Source of the DNA: JBCCQL01 sp039414355
GTDB taxonomy: Bacteria > Planctomycetota > Planctomycetia > Pirellulales > Lacipirellulaceae
Direction of reading: 5' to 3'
DNA: 64,000 nt
Assembly (NCBI GenBank): GCA_039414355.1
Contig: JBCDJN010000009.1
Location: 1-64,000 of the forward strand
The position numbers and the translations under genes are program-made. Shown piece after piece: positions 26,852 through 35,842 of this stretch (within the stretch, counting starts at the first letter, position 1; the number at the start of each line of letters is the position of its first letter). Under the pieces are notes generated by a model. The model saw only the letters and a program-made list of their open reading frames with translations. It was not told the DNA's origin and did not search any database.

Positions 26852-27427
26852 CTACTCGGCAGCAGGCGCGTCGCTTTCGTCGCCTTCCGCCGGCGCCTCG
26901 CTAGCCTCCGCCGCCTCGCTGTCCTCTGCCGCCTCGGGCGCGGGAGCCGACGTCATCGCCGCCAGCACGTCCTTGTCTTGCAGCACCTTGGCAATCAATT
27001 CCTCGGCGCCGCTCTTGCCGTCCATATAGGTCATCAGGTTGGCGAGCTGCGTCCGCGTCTCCAGCAGCTTGCGGAGCGGCTCCACCTTTCGCGCCACCGC
27101 GGCGGGCGAGAAGTCGTCCATGCTCTCGAACGTGATGTCGACCATCAGGTTGCCCTCGCCCGTGAGCGTATTGGGCACCGGGAACGCCACCCGCGGCTTC
27201 ATCGCCTTGAGCCGGTCGTCGAAGTTATCGATGTCGATCTCAAGGAACTTCCGGTCCGCCACCGGCGCCAGCGGGTCTTCCGGCTTGCCCGAGAGGTCGG
27301 ACATGACGCCCATGACGAACGGCAACTGCACCTTTTTCTCGGAGCCGTACGTCTCCACGTCGTACTCAATCTGCACGCGTGGGGGTCGGTTCCGCGAGAT
27401 AAACTTCTGGCTGCTCGCTTTGGCCAT
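26852..27427 (-). CDS. tssB: T6SS sheath small subunit TssB
   Basis: 191 residues. Residues 1-150 are a canonical TssB (VipA/ImpB): RVQIEYDVETYGSEKKVQLP, VMSDLSGKP, IDIDNFDDRLKAMKPR and ESMDDFSP motifs. The last 30 or so residues are an acidic, Ala-rich extension not needed for the fold and not usual in the family. A good ribosome site (GAGGAGAA) precedes ATG 27427. It pairs with tssC immediately downstream. Confidence 0.95.
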   Translation of the reverse strand: MAKASSQKFISRNRPPRVQIEYDVETYGSEKKVQLPFVMGVMSDLSGKPEDPLAPVADRKFLEIDIDNFDDRLKAMKPRVAFPVPNTLTGEGNLMVDITFESMDDFSPAAVARKVEPLRKLLETRTQLANLMTYMDGKSGAEELIAKVLQDKDVLAAMTSAPAPEAAEDSEAAEASEAPAEGDESDAPAAE

Positions 27428-27570
27428 AATTGGTTTCTCCTCGGGAAGAACTCACCCACGCGGAAAGCAGGCGTTGCCAACTCGTTAAGGCGACCCAACT
27501 TCCGCCGAGTGCAGAGCATACGGTGACCGAACAGCAAACTCAAGCTCGGGAGCGGGGAGCCCGGTGCTCA

Positions 27571-27653
27571 CCGAAGGTCCGGAGTCGCGAGTCGGGAGGA
27601 CGCGCGGTCACCTTCGGCGACACTGCTCCACGCCAGACTTCTGGACTCCCGAC
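27571..27653. repeat. Inverted repeats in the tssA-tssB intergenic region
   Basis: In the 272-base gap between tssA and tssB, CCGAAGGT (27571-27578) is matched by ACCTTCGG (27610-27617), and GTCGGGAG (27591-27598) by CTCCCGAC (27646-27653). The two pairs interleave and could form alternative stems, as in an attenuator or 5' leader of tssB. No recognised riboswitch was seen. Confidence 0.4.
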
Positions 27654-27699
27654 CGACACACCAATCAAACCCCTGCCCTAAAAGCTCTTGTTGCTCGCC

Positions 27700-28776
27700 T
27701 CAATCGTCGTCCGACGAGTCTCCTTCTCCACTGATCATCCGGGCCTGAGACAATCCGTCGGGGATCAGATCTTCTAGGATATCCATGAAGCTCTTGGTCG
27801 CCAGCCGCTTGGCTCGCTTCAGCAACAGCGGCAGCGGGCTTGAGGGCTCGTAACGGTCGTAGTAGTCGCAGATCTTGTCGAGGGCGCGGATCACGTCCTC
27901 GCGCGTTCGCACCTCGCCCGCCAACGCGGGCGGCGGTGTCGCCGCTGCGGTATCGGCAGGCCCCGAAGAGGCGTCCGTAAGGGGCTCGCCGAAGGCGTCC
28001 GTGGGCGCCTCGGCAACGTCTTCGACTCCCGCCCTCGCCGCGACACGCTCGTGCACATAGTCGCGGATCTTCTCCAGCGTGCCGCTCAGCTTCTCCATGC
28101 TTGTGGCGTTCTCCGCGCCCACAATGGCCGTGACCTTCGCCTCAACAAGCACGGCGTGCTCGTGAGCGGCCGCGAGCGCCGTGGCCAGGTGCTGCAGCGA
28201 CTCGAAGTCGCAATCGAGAAAAGCGGCCTCAATGCCCGCCATGTCGGGTTGCGAATCCTCGTCGGGCGCGGACGCCTCGCCCCGGGCGATCATCACATCC
28301 TGGTATCTGAATGAGCCGCAACGCTGCGACTGAACGATAGGAGCGTCAAGCAGACGGCGGATCGTGCTCGCCGGGTCCGCGAGCGAGGCGATGGTGTTTA
28401 CCCGCTCGGTCGGGTCATTGTCGTCGTCGGGGTCGAGCAGCGGGTGCACCGTGGGCCAGTAGCGCTCCAGGTAGCCGGCGATCAGCTCAAGGCACTCGCC
28501 GAAGGCGGCCACGCCGTCGATCACCAGCGACGCCCTCGCCAAGTGGCCGGCCACGCGTAGGTCTTTGGTCCGCACAAGCAGCTCGAGCGCAAGCTCCTTC
28601 ATCTCGCGCCATTTCGGTTCCTCGGCCGGGATGATCGTGTCGCCGTACTGCTGCTCCGGCTTTCCCTGCGAAGCGGTCTCGAGCGAGATGAACGCCTCGT
28701 CGTACTGCAAGTCGGGCCCGCACGGCTCGTCGTCGGAAACGGGGCTCAGCGCTGCTTCGAGGTCTAACACGGGCAT
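27700..28776 (-). CDS. tssA: T6SS assembly protein TssA
   Basis: 358 residues. An ImpA-type N-terminal domain (about 5-130, with GPDLQYDEAF and ERYWPTVHPLLDPDDDNDPT) is followed by a Pro/Ala-rich linker (about 255-290). The C-terminal segment SFMDILEDLIPDGLSQARMI is typical of short TssA proteins. TssA coordinates baseplate docking and tail elongation. It is the first gene of the leftward operon and diverges from tssK, with about 260 bases between their starts. Confidence 0.92.
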   Translation of the reverse strand: MPVLDLEAALSPVSDDEPCGPDLQYDEAFISLETASQGKPEQQYGDTIIPAEEPKWREMKELALELLVRTKDLRVAGHLARASLVIDGVAAFGECLELIAGYLERYWPTVHPLLDPDDDNDPTERVNTIASLADPASTIRRLLDAPIVQSQRCGSFRYQDVMIARGEASAPDEDSQPDMAGIEAAFLDCDFESLQHLATALAAAHEHAVLVEAKVTAIVGAENATSMEKLSGTLEKIRDYVHERVAARAGVEDVAEAPTDAFGEPLTDASSGPADTAAATPPPALAGEVRTREDVIRALDKICDYYDRYEPSSPLPLLLKRAKRLATKSFMDILEDLIPDGLSQARMISGEGDSSDDD

Positions 28777-29036
28777 GAGCCACTCGTGGTTGCGCGGACG
28801 CCAGCCACCTTAGGCCGGCGGGCGGAGTGTAGTTTACGCCGCGATTGGGCACCAAGCTTCCTCCGCCCCCTACCGAGCTTAACTGGGCGAGAGCCGCGGC
28901 GCCGCCGAACGCCGCCCGTGCCGTGCGACTGCTTTCCCATCGGGTCCTGTGCAGCTAGACTGCCACCTCGAATGCCGGCTGGGGCCGCCGCTGCGGGCCG
29001 GCGATGCCCAGAGCGGTAGTTACGTTTGGGGGAGGT
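28777..29036. promoter_or_regulatory. Divergent tssA/tssK control region
   Basis: 260 bases separate the starts of the leftward tssA operon and the rightward tssK arm, so promoters for both arms most likely lie here. I looked for -24/-12 sigma-54 and -35/-10 boxes and found no convincing match. The call rests on gene layout only. Confidence 0.5.
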
Positions 29037-30491
29037 ATGCAAAGTTTAGCGGTCCACTGGTACGAGGGGCTGTTTCTTCGCCCCCACCATCTCCAGGCGA
29101 ATGATCGCTACTGGACCGAGCACCACAGCACCTCCGGCCGCTGGAACAACGCCTACGACTACGGCGTCTACGCGTTTGAGTACAGCAAAGAGGCGCTCGC
29201 AAACAACTACCTCGATGTCCGTGTGCTCAAGGCACGCATGCGGGATGGGTCACTGATCGACCTGGAGTTCGGCCGGCAGCCGGACCGGGTGGACATCCGG
29301 GGCCCCATGAAGCTCGACGCGAAGCTAGACGGCGCCTTTGGCGAGCAGTCATCGATTCAGGTCTATCTCGGCGTGCCGAAGCTCAAGCTCGGCCGCGAGA
29401 ACTGCGCCACCGCCGGTGAGCGCAGAGACACACGCTACGTCGAGTCCCGACTCCAGACGGCCGACGAGAGCCGAGGCGGGCACGAGCAGGAGATCGAGTA
29501 CCGCGAGTTCAACGCCAAGCTGCTGCTCTCAACCGACGACTTGAGCGGCTACGAGCTGCTGCCGCTGGCCCAGATCAAGAAGACCGCTGACGGGCAGGCG
29601 TCGCCGGAGATCGACCCGGCGTACATCCCCCCGCTGTTGGCCACCAACGCCTGGCCCGAGCTGGGCGAGAACATCGTCCGCTCGCTCTACGACCAGATTG
29701 GCCAGAAGATTGACTTCCTCAGCAAGCAGGTCGTCAACCGCGGCCTGGGCCGCGACAGCCAAGACCCGGGCGACCTCGACCGTGTCTCCATGCTCGAGAT
29801 GCTCAACGAGGCTTACGCCACGCTGTCGATCTTGGGGTTCGCTCAGACGATCCACCCGTTCGTGGTCTACACCGAGTTGGTCCGGGTGCTGGGCAAGCTG
29901 TCCATCTTCACGCCCGAACGCCGGGTGACCGACATCCCCGCGTACGACCACGACGACCTGGAGCGGATTTTCCGTGAGGTGAAACGCCGGATCGAGCAGA
30001 TTATGCTCGGGGTGCGGGACTACGAGTTCGAGCAGCGGTACTTCTTGGGTGTGGGCCTGGGGATGCAGGTCTCGCTGGAGTCTCGGTGGTTCCACGCCAA
30101 CTGGGAGTGGTGCATCGGCGTGCGGAAGGGGGACCTCAGCGCGCAGGAATGTCGGCAGGTGCTATCCGCAGGCGTGCTGGATATGAAGCTCGGCAGCAGC
30201 CCGCAGGTGGAGAACATCTTCCTTCGCCGGGCGCAGGGAGTTGAGCTCCGACCCGTGGACCGGCCGATGAGTGCGTTGCCGACCTCGCAGGAGTGGATCT
30301 ACTTCGAAGTGGTGCAGAACGACAGCGCGGCCTGGAAAGACGTAGTTAAAACGGAAACGCTGGCCATGCGGCTGAAAGACTCGTTAATCCAAAACAAGGA
30401 TCGTCTGCAAGGCGAGCGCAACATCGACCTCACAACCTTCGGCAAGAAAGTCACCCTCCAGTTTGCGTTGTTCGCCATTCCTCACCGCTAA
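29037..30491 (+). CDS. tssK: T6SS baseplate-membrane connector TssK
   Basis: 484 residues of the TssK (VasE/ImpJ) family, the trimeric adaptor that joins the baseplate to the TssL-TssM membrane complex. The N-terminus VHWYEGLFLRPHHLQANDRY is diagnostic. ATG at 29037 lies right after GGGGGAGG. It is somewhat longer than common proteobacterial TssK proteins of about 445 residues. It heads the rightward arm and is followed by tssL after 59 bases. Confidence 0.95.
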   Translation: MQSLAVHWYEGLFLRPHHLQANDRYWTEHHSTSGRWNNAYDYGVYAFEYSKEALANNYLDVRVLKARMRDGSLIDLEFGRQPDRVDIRGPMKLDAKLDGAFGEQSSIQVYLGVPKLKLGRENCATAGERRDTRYVESRLQTADESRGGHEQEIEYREFNAKLLLSTDDLSGYELLPLAQIKKTADGQASPEIDPAYIPPLLATNAWPELGENIVRSLYDQIGQKIDFLSKQVVNRGLGRDSQDPGDLDRVSMLEMLNEAYATLSILGFAQTIHPFVVYTELVRVLGKLSIFTPERRVTDIPAYDHDDLERIFREVKRRIEQIMLGVRDYEFEQRYFLGVGLGMQVSLESRWFHANWEWCIGVRKGDLSAQECRQVLSAGVLDMKLGSSPQVENIFLRRAQGVELRPVDRPMSALPTSQEWIYFEVVQNDSAAWKDVVKTETLAMRLKDSLIQNKDRLQGERNIDLTTFGKKVTLQFALFAIPHR

Positions 30492-30550
30492 CGCCTTGAG
30501 AGCTCGGGGCTAGCTCGACGCTCCGCTGCGGCCCCTGGTTTGCTCCTCCG

Positions 30551-31234
30551 ATGTCGCCACGATTCGCCCAATCCGTCGACCCGATCTTCCTCTACGCCCT
30601 GGCGTTGCTGGATCGGATTGGCAAAGGGAAGAACCCCGATCCGACCGAGGAGAAGCTCCGCCTGCGCACAATGATCGACAAGGCCGAGGCCACCCTCGGC
30701 ACCGGCGGCGAGTGGGAGCTGGCCAAGTACGCCATCGTTTCGTGGATCGACGAGATGCTGGTCGAGAGCCTCTGGGAGGGCCGGGAGTGGTGGAACAACA
30801 ACGTGCTGGAGGTTGAGCTGTTCAACACCCGCCAGTGCCACGAGCAATTTTTTGTCCGAGCGCAAGAGGCGTCGGGCAAGTCGAGCGGGTCGAGCCGTGA
30901 CGCCCTGGAGGTCTTCTACGTCTGCGTGATCCTTGGCTTCCGCGGTCTGTACCACGACCCGGAGACCGGCGGCGAGATCGCCAAGGCGCTCAGCCTGCCG
31001 GTCAGCCTGAAGCAGTGGACGCGTCAGACGGCCATGTCCATCCGGCTCGGCCAAGGCCTGCCGCAGCTTGCCGACCCGGGTCGGCAGGCTGAGGGGGCGC
31101 CGCCGCTGCGGCCGCGGTCCGTGGTGGTTTGGCCGTGGCTGATCGCGTTGCTCATGACCGGCGTCCTGGTCATTGTGGCGGTGACGCAGTCCGAGTGGCT
31201 CCTCGAGCGACCAGTCCAAACGCAGAGCGAGTAA
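30551..31234 (+). CDS. tssL: T6SS inner-membrane protein TssL (DotU family)
   Basis: 227 residues. A cytoplasmic DotU-type helical domain contains WELAKYAIVSWIDEMLVES, WWNNNVLEVELFNTRQC and FYVCVILGFRGLYHD. A single C-terminal membrane helix follows (about 193-215). There is no peptidoglycan-binding OmpA-like extension, so peptidoglycan anchoring must come from another protein. The gene ends eight bases before the proposed tssM start. Confidence 0.94.
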   Translation: MSPRFAQSVDPIFLYALALLDRIGKGKNPDPTEEKLRLRTMIDKAEATLGTGGEWELAKYAIVSWIDEMLVESLWEGREWWNNNVLEVELFNTRQCHEQFFVRAQEASGKSSGSSRDALEVFYVCVILGFRGLYHDPETGGEIAKALSLPVSLKQWTRQTAMSIRLGQGLPQLADPGRQAEGAPPLRPRSVVVWPWLIALLMTGVLVIVAVTQSEWLLERPVQTQSE

Positions 31235-31242
31235 GCCCGCCG

Positions 31243-32859
31243 ATGGCCGAACAGCCTGATGCCGCCTCCAACGACGCCGGTGCCGATCCACCCGGGCCGG
31301 TTCGTTCGCGCGGGGTTTCTATTGCGGGCCTGGCCTCTTGCCTGACCGGGCTGGTGCTGCTGGCGATCTTCGTCTTGGCGGTGATCGCCAAGGTGACCGG
31401 CTCGCCGTTAACCCCTTCGGGCCTCGAAGGCAGGGTCTGGCCGCTCATCGTCGCCGGCTTGCTGGTGCTCGTCATCCCGATCGTCGTCTTCCGGGCGGTC
31501 ACGCTGTGGATGATGGGCGACGGGCCCAAGATGAAGGACATCGAGTACTCGTGGCGGGCGGGCATCGACGCCATGGCCCAGCACGGGATCACTCCGAAGT
31601 CGGCGCCGCTCTTCCTCATCATCGGTGGCGGCAGCGACAAGCTCCGCCGCAACCTGATGGCGGCCTCGGGGATTGATTTCCCGGTCAACGGCGTACCGAA
31701 CCGCCCTGCCCCGCTCCACTGGTACGCCAATCGGAAGTCGATTTATCTCTTCCTCGACGACGCGGCCTGCATGAACCTGGCGGCGCGGCGGCAGCGGTCC
31801 GGTCCACCGAAGCCGGGCGGCCGACCGATGCCGAGCGACGCGCCCGCGGGTGGGGGCGCGAAGGGGCCGCTCGCGACGCTGTCGCCCGATTCCCCGACGC
31901 CGCCGGCCGGGAAGGCCGACGGGATGGAAACCATCGCCCCAGGCGACGGCCCCCAGGCGCCAGCCGCGGCACGGCCGGTGCCGCGGTATGCTGGCACGCT
32001 GATGCCGACCGAGGTGGCCGCCCCGGTCGTTGACGCCGCGGCAACCGTTTCCGCCGCCGAAACTCGCCGCGGTCGCCGGGCGTCGTCCGATGAGGCTTCG
32101 GCTCAGCTCCGGCGGCTTGAGGCCGTCTGCACCAAGCTCCGCCAGAGCCGCGACCCGGTATGTCCGGTCAACGGGATGCTGGTGCTGCTGCCCCTCGACC
32201 TGCTGCAGGCCACTCAGCAGGATGTGGAAGATGTCGAGCGGGCGATCTCCGCCGACCTCACCACTCTGCAGCGCGAACTCCAGCTCCGCTGCCCGGTGTT
32301 CGCGTTGGTTGTGGCCATGGAGCAGGAGCGGGGGTTCTGCGAGTTGATCCGCCGGATCGGCGCCGAGCGGGCGTCGTCGGGGCGGATTGGGCGAAAGTTC
32401 GACACGCGGATTCCGCCCACGCAAGAGCAGCTCGAGAAGTACAGCCTGCACGCCGCCGGCATCTTTGAAGAGTGGGTTTACACGCTCTTCCGCGAGGACA
32501 ACGTGCTCTCGCACCACGGCAACCCCGCGCTCTACAACCTGCTCTGCAAGGTCCGCCGCAGCTTTCAGGCGCGGCTCAGCGACGTGCTGAGCAAAGGGTT
32601 TGGATACCGACCCGAGGAGGGGCCCGGTTCCATGCTCTTCGGCGGGTGCTACTTCGCCGCCACCGGCTCCAAGCCCGAGCGGCAGGCCTTTGTGGGCGGT
32701 GTGCTCCGCAAGCTCCGCGAAGAGCAGGAAGACCTGGAGTGGACCGGCGACGCCCTGCAGGCGAATACCCGCCGCGGGCGGTTGGCGCTCGCCGGGTGGC
32801 TGCTATCGGGGCTGCTGGTGCTAGCGACCGTGGCGATCGTGATTCTGGCCGACCGGTGA
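31243..32859 (+). CDS. tssM: Short TssM-like inner-membrane protein lacking the periplasmic domain
   Basis: 538 residues, about half of a normal TssM (IcmF, roughly 1100-1200). It has two N-terminal helices (about 26-50 and 62-88), a cytoplasmic NTPase-like domain, a Pro/Ala-rich insert (about 190-280) and a third helix at 515-535, after which the protein ends at once. In standard TssM the periplasmic region that binds TssJ follows this helix. The Walker A site is degenerate: GGGSDK at 128-133 replaces the GxxGxGK[ST] pattern. The Walker B/DTAG region reads LFLDDAAC (169-176). The segment GIFEEWVYTLFREDNVL resembles TssM cytosolic domains. Identity as TssM rests on position after tssL and topology. 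No downstream frame carries the missing half. Confidence 0.8.
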   Translation: MAEQPDAASNDAGADPPGPVRSRGVSIAGLASCLTGLVLLAIFVLAVIAKVTGSPLTPSGLEGRVWPLIVAGLLVLVIPIVVFRAVTLWMMGDGPKMKDIEYSWRAGIDAMAQHGITPKSAPLFLIIGGGSDKLRRNLMAASGIDFPVNGVPNRPAPLHWYANRKSIYLFLDDAACMNLAARRQRSGPPKPGGRPMPSDAPAGGGAKGPLATLSPDSPTPPAGKADGMETIAPGDGPQAPAAARPVPRYAGTLMPTEVAAPVVDAAATVSAAETRRGRRASSDEASAQLRRLEAVCTKLRQSRDPVCPVNGMLVLLPLDLLQATQQDVEDVERAISADLTTLQRELQLRCPVFALVVAMEQERGFCELIRRIGAERASSGRIGRKFDTRIPPTQEQLEKYSLHAAGIFEEWVYTLFREDNVLSHHGNPALYNLLCKVRRSFQARLSDVLSKGFGYRPEEGPGSMLFGGCYFAATGSKPERQAFVGGVLRKLREEQEDLEWTGDALQANTRRGRLALAGWLLSGLLVLATVAIVILADR

Positions 32860-33124
32860 CCATTGGCGATGGGCGGTGTCTCGCCCGGACCGGCCATTGG
32901 CTTCTTTATTGCGGCTCTTGAAGGCTTTCCGCGATCGGCTCCGCTCCGTTGCGCGGCGGTGCTTGCTACGCAGGCGACCGGCACAGAGCGCAGGCGCCGC
33001 ATGCTCCTCAGATCGGAGATAATCGGGCTAAACCGCACGCTCGATTCAACCGATCTAAGAATGCGTGAGATAGGCTCCGATCCCAGGCGCAGCTTGCGCC
33101 GCCCCCAAAGTCTGCGAGCATTGA

Positions 33125-35593
33125 ATGCGCGCCAACCATTACGCGGCAACCGTGTTGGCCCTGGTAAGCCTGCCCGGGGCGATTGCCCTGAAGGCGGCTT
33201 TGGGGTCGTCCGGCGGATCGGTCGCGTCGGCCGACACAGGTTCTGCCCTCACGTTCGTCGCTGAAGACATGCAGCGGAGCCGCCCGGCAAGCTCGACGGC
33301 TCCGCCCGCCCCGTACACGCCCCAGCAGCAAGCTAGCCAGGCGGCGGCGTCCCCGGGCCGATCGCCCGCGACGGAGCTGAACTTCCTGCCGTCAACTCTC
33401 CGCCAGACCACTGCGGGCCAGCGACGCGTCGCAACGCCCGCCCCGTCGTCGAGCGCGGGGACGCGGCGACTGGCGCCGCCATCGCAGTCGCGGCCCGCCT
33501 CGGCGATGAACCCGCCGACCGCAACCACCGCCAAGACGCAACCGACTCGACGCCCCAGGCCGAAGCCGATTCCGCTGCCGCCCACGACACCGGCGGCGCC
33601 GCTCCAGCACAGCGTTGTCTTCCTGCCGGGACCGACCGCCCCCCAGGCGGCCGTGACGCCCAAGCCAATCGCTACCCCACGGCCCATCGCCAAGCCGCAG
33701 CCCGCGCCGCTTCAGCAACCGGCCCTGGCGCGGACGTCCGCGGCGCCGGTGATGCCGGTTGCCTCGAAGCCCGCTCCGGTTGCCTCGACGCCGACCAAGG
33801 TGAGCCGGCGTTTGCCGCCGAGTGCTCCGCCGGTGTTTGCCACGGACACGCCCGCCAGCCGCGGCCCGGCTCTTCAGCAGCCGGTTACGAATCCTGCCGA
33901 GCCGACCAAGACTCCCAAGCCCTTGCCGCCGGCCCGGGTTGCTCCTGCTCAGCTCGCAACGAAGCCCAATCGGAAGCCGCCCGCGGCGTCCGCCGCCCCT
34001 TCGCTGCCGAAGCCATCGGCCGGCAAGCTGGTGTGGGGAATGCTCGGCAAGTCGAAAGACGCCGACGCGGAGGCGCCGGCTGCCGAGGCGCCGGCCGTGA
34101 AGCCACAGACCATCAAGCCCGGCGCCATGGCCACCGACCGGAAGGGTTTGGGGCTGCCGTGGGACCGGGCTCTGAGTCGCATGCGAAACGCGATTGATGG
34201 CTCCTCCGGCCCGGCCGATGACAGCCAGTCGGAAGCCGACGCCTCGACCCTGAAGCTGGCCGGGGAGCCGATCCCCAGCGTGGCGAGCTCCAGCCGCCGG
34301 GTCGCGCCGCCTGAGGTGGCGTCGCCCGTGTCGGAATCGATCCAAGCCGCGGCGACCATTTCGAGTCTCAACTCCGGGATTGAGAGCGGCGATGTGCCGG
34401 CCTCCACGCCGCTGCCGGAGCGTTCGAAGATCATCTTCCGGCCGGCCGTGGTCGACGTCACCAGCACCGGCCGCCCGATGCTCCGCCCCGACGTGAAGGT
34501 GGCGAAGCGCCAGGTCACCGTTGGCGGTGACGTGAGCTATGTGTCCGACGCCGGCATGCCGATCGTTGAGGGCGAGGTGATTGTGCCGGACGAGTGGTCG
34601 GCCCCGGTCGTCTCGGGCCCGTACGAGGAGTACGCCCCCAGCTGCAGCGACACGGCGATGACGCCCTCGCGGATGGGACCGTTCGAACAGATGCTGTGCC
34701 ACATGCGGGCGCGGCTTAACGGCCCGTGCGGCTGCGAGCCCGGCCTGGGAACCGAACGGGTGATGCACGCCATCTCATTTGTTGACACGGCCCAGCCGCT
34801 CAACAACTTCCGCACGCGGCTCGACGCCGGCTACGGCTGGCAGTTGCCGGACCGTTCGGAGTACTTCTGGCAGAAGATCGGCAACAGCGACGAGCTTCAG
34901 CCCGAACGCTCCGTCGACTACCAGGACATTCGTGCCTACCTGGAGATGGGCGGCCGCAAGTTCTCGGTCGGCACGGACATCCCGATCCGCATGATCGCAC
35001 CGGAGAACAACCCAGACACCGCCGGTCTGGGAGACATCAGCATCACGACTAAGCTGGTCTTCCTCGAAGGCAAGCGTTGGATGCTCACGCAGCTCCTGCG
35101 GACCTATATCCCCTCGGGTGACGCCCGCGAAGGTTTGGGCACGGGGCATGCGTCGATTGAGCCCGGCTTCGCCTGGCGCTACAAGTACAGCCCCGTCACC
35201 TACCTGCACGGTGACCTGAAGCTGTGGGTGCCGCTGGGCGGCGACCAGGACCACGCCGGCGAGGTGATCACGTACGGCTTCGCCATGAGCCATGTTTGGA
35301 GCGAAACCGACTCCTACGCCGTGATGCCTACGCTGGAACTGACCGGTGTCTCGTTCGTCGACGGCGCCGCGACCGTCGCCACGAACCAGTTCGACGCCGA
35401 TGGCAACATCATCGGCGTCCCCGGCGACGTGGATGCGGACAACGTCATCAACATCCACCCCGGCGTCCGCTGGGTGTGGGACCGCGGCAGCGACTGCGGC
35501 ATCCAGGAGTTCGGCCTCTCGAGCGGCTTCGCCCTGACCAGCGATCGCACCTACCGCAGCATCATGCGGTTCGAAGCCCGCTGGTCCTGGTGA
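33125..35593 (+). CDS. Proline-rich protein with putative outer-membrane beta-barrel
   Basis: 822 residues, family not firmly recognised. An N-terminal hydrophobic segment (about 5-24) acts as signal peptide or anchor. Residues 45-340 are extremely rich in Pro, Ala, Lys and Thr with repeated AP/KP pairs, like periplasm-spanning linkers. A mixed region follows. The C-terminal 270 residues show alternating beta-strands and end in an aromatic residue after FEARWSW, as outer-membrane barrels do; the pattern resembles the phenol-degradation MetA-like/transporter barrel group. It sits 265 bases after tssM in the same direction. It could bridge the inner and outer membranes, but this is inference. 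Confidence 0.65.
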   Translation: MRANHYAATVLALVSLPGAIALKAALGSSGGSVASADTGSALTFVAEDMQRSRPASSTAPPAPYTPQQQASQAAASPGRSPATELNFLPSTLRQTTAGQRRVATPAPSSSAGTRRLAPPSQSRPASAMNPPTATTAKTQPTRRPRPKPIPLPPTTPAAPLQHSVVFLPGPTAPQAAVTPKPIATPRPIAKPQPAPLQQPALARTSAAPVMPVASKPAPVASTPTKVSRRLPPSAPPVFATDTPASRGPALQQPVTNPAEPTKTPKPLPPARVAPAQLATKPNRKPPAASAAPSLPKPSAGKLVWGMLGKSKDADAEAPAAEAPAVKPQTIKPGAMATDRKGLGLPWDRALSRMRNAIDGSSGPADDSQSEADASTLKLAGEPIPSVASSSRRVAPPEVASPVSESIQAAATISSLNSGIESGDVPASTPLPERSKIIFRPAVVDVTSTGRPMLRPDVKVAKRQVTVGGDVSYVSDAGMPIVEGEVIVPDEWSAPVVSGPYEEYAPSCSDTAMTPSRMGPFEQMLCHMRARLNGPCGCEPGLGTERVMHAISFVDTAQPLNNFRTRLDAGYGWQLPDRSEYFWQKIGNSDELQPERSVDYQDIRAYLEMGGRKFSVGTDIPIRMIAPENNPDTAGLGDISITTKLVFLEGKRWMLTQLLRTYIPSGDAREGLGTGHASIEPGFAWRYKYSPVTYLHGDLKLWVPLGGDQDHAGEVITYGFAMSHVWSETDSYAVMPTLELTGVSFVDGAATVATNQFDADGNIIGVPGDVDADNVINIHPGVRWVWDRGSDCGIQEFGLSSGFALTSDRTYRSIMRFEARWSW

Positions 35594-35842
35594 CGCGTCC
35601 GGCCACGCCTGCTCCTCGTCGATCTCTTCTCATCAGCCCGTGCGGACTGCCCGAATTGCGCCACCGGAACGCTTCGGTGGAGGAATTTGCCGGCAATTTG
35701 ACACCAATTCAGCTCCTAGCCACTATTGACTCCATCGCGTTCGCGCTGCGCAACGTGCGCTCCGGGTGCGGCCCCGCTAGACCTGAGTGGTTGGCTGGCA
35801 GGGCTCTTCAGGCGTCGTGGTCTCTCCTTTTGGGGCTGAGGT

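Noticed and set aside
32860..33124. Possible remnant of the missing TssM periplasmic domain
   Set aside because: All three forward frames were read; none resembles TssM C-terminal sequence, so simple frameshift truncation is not supported.
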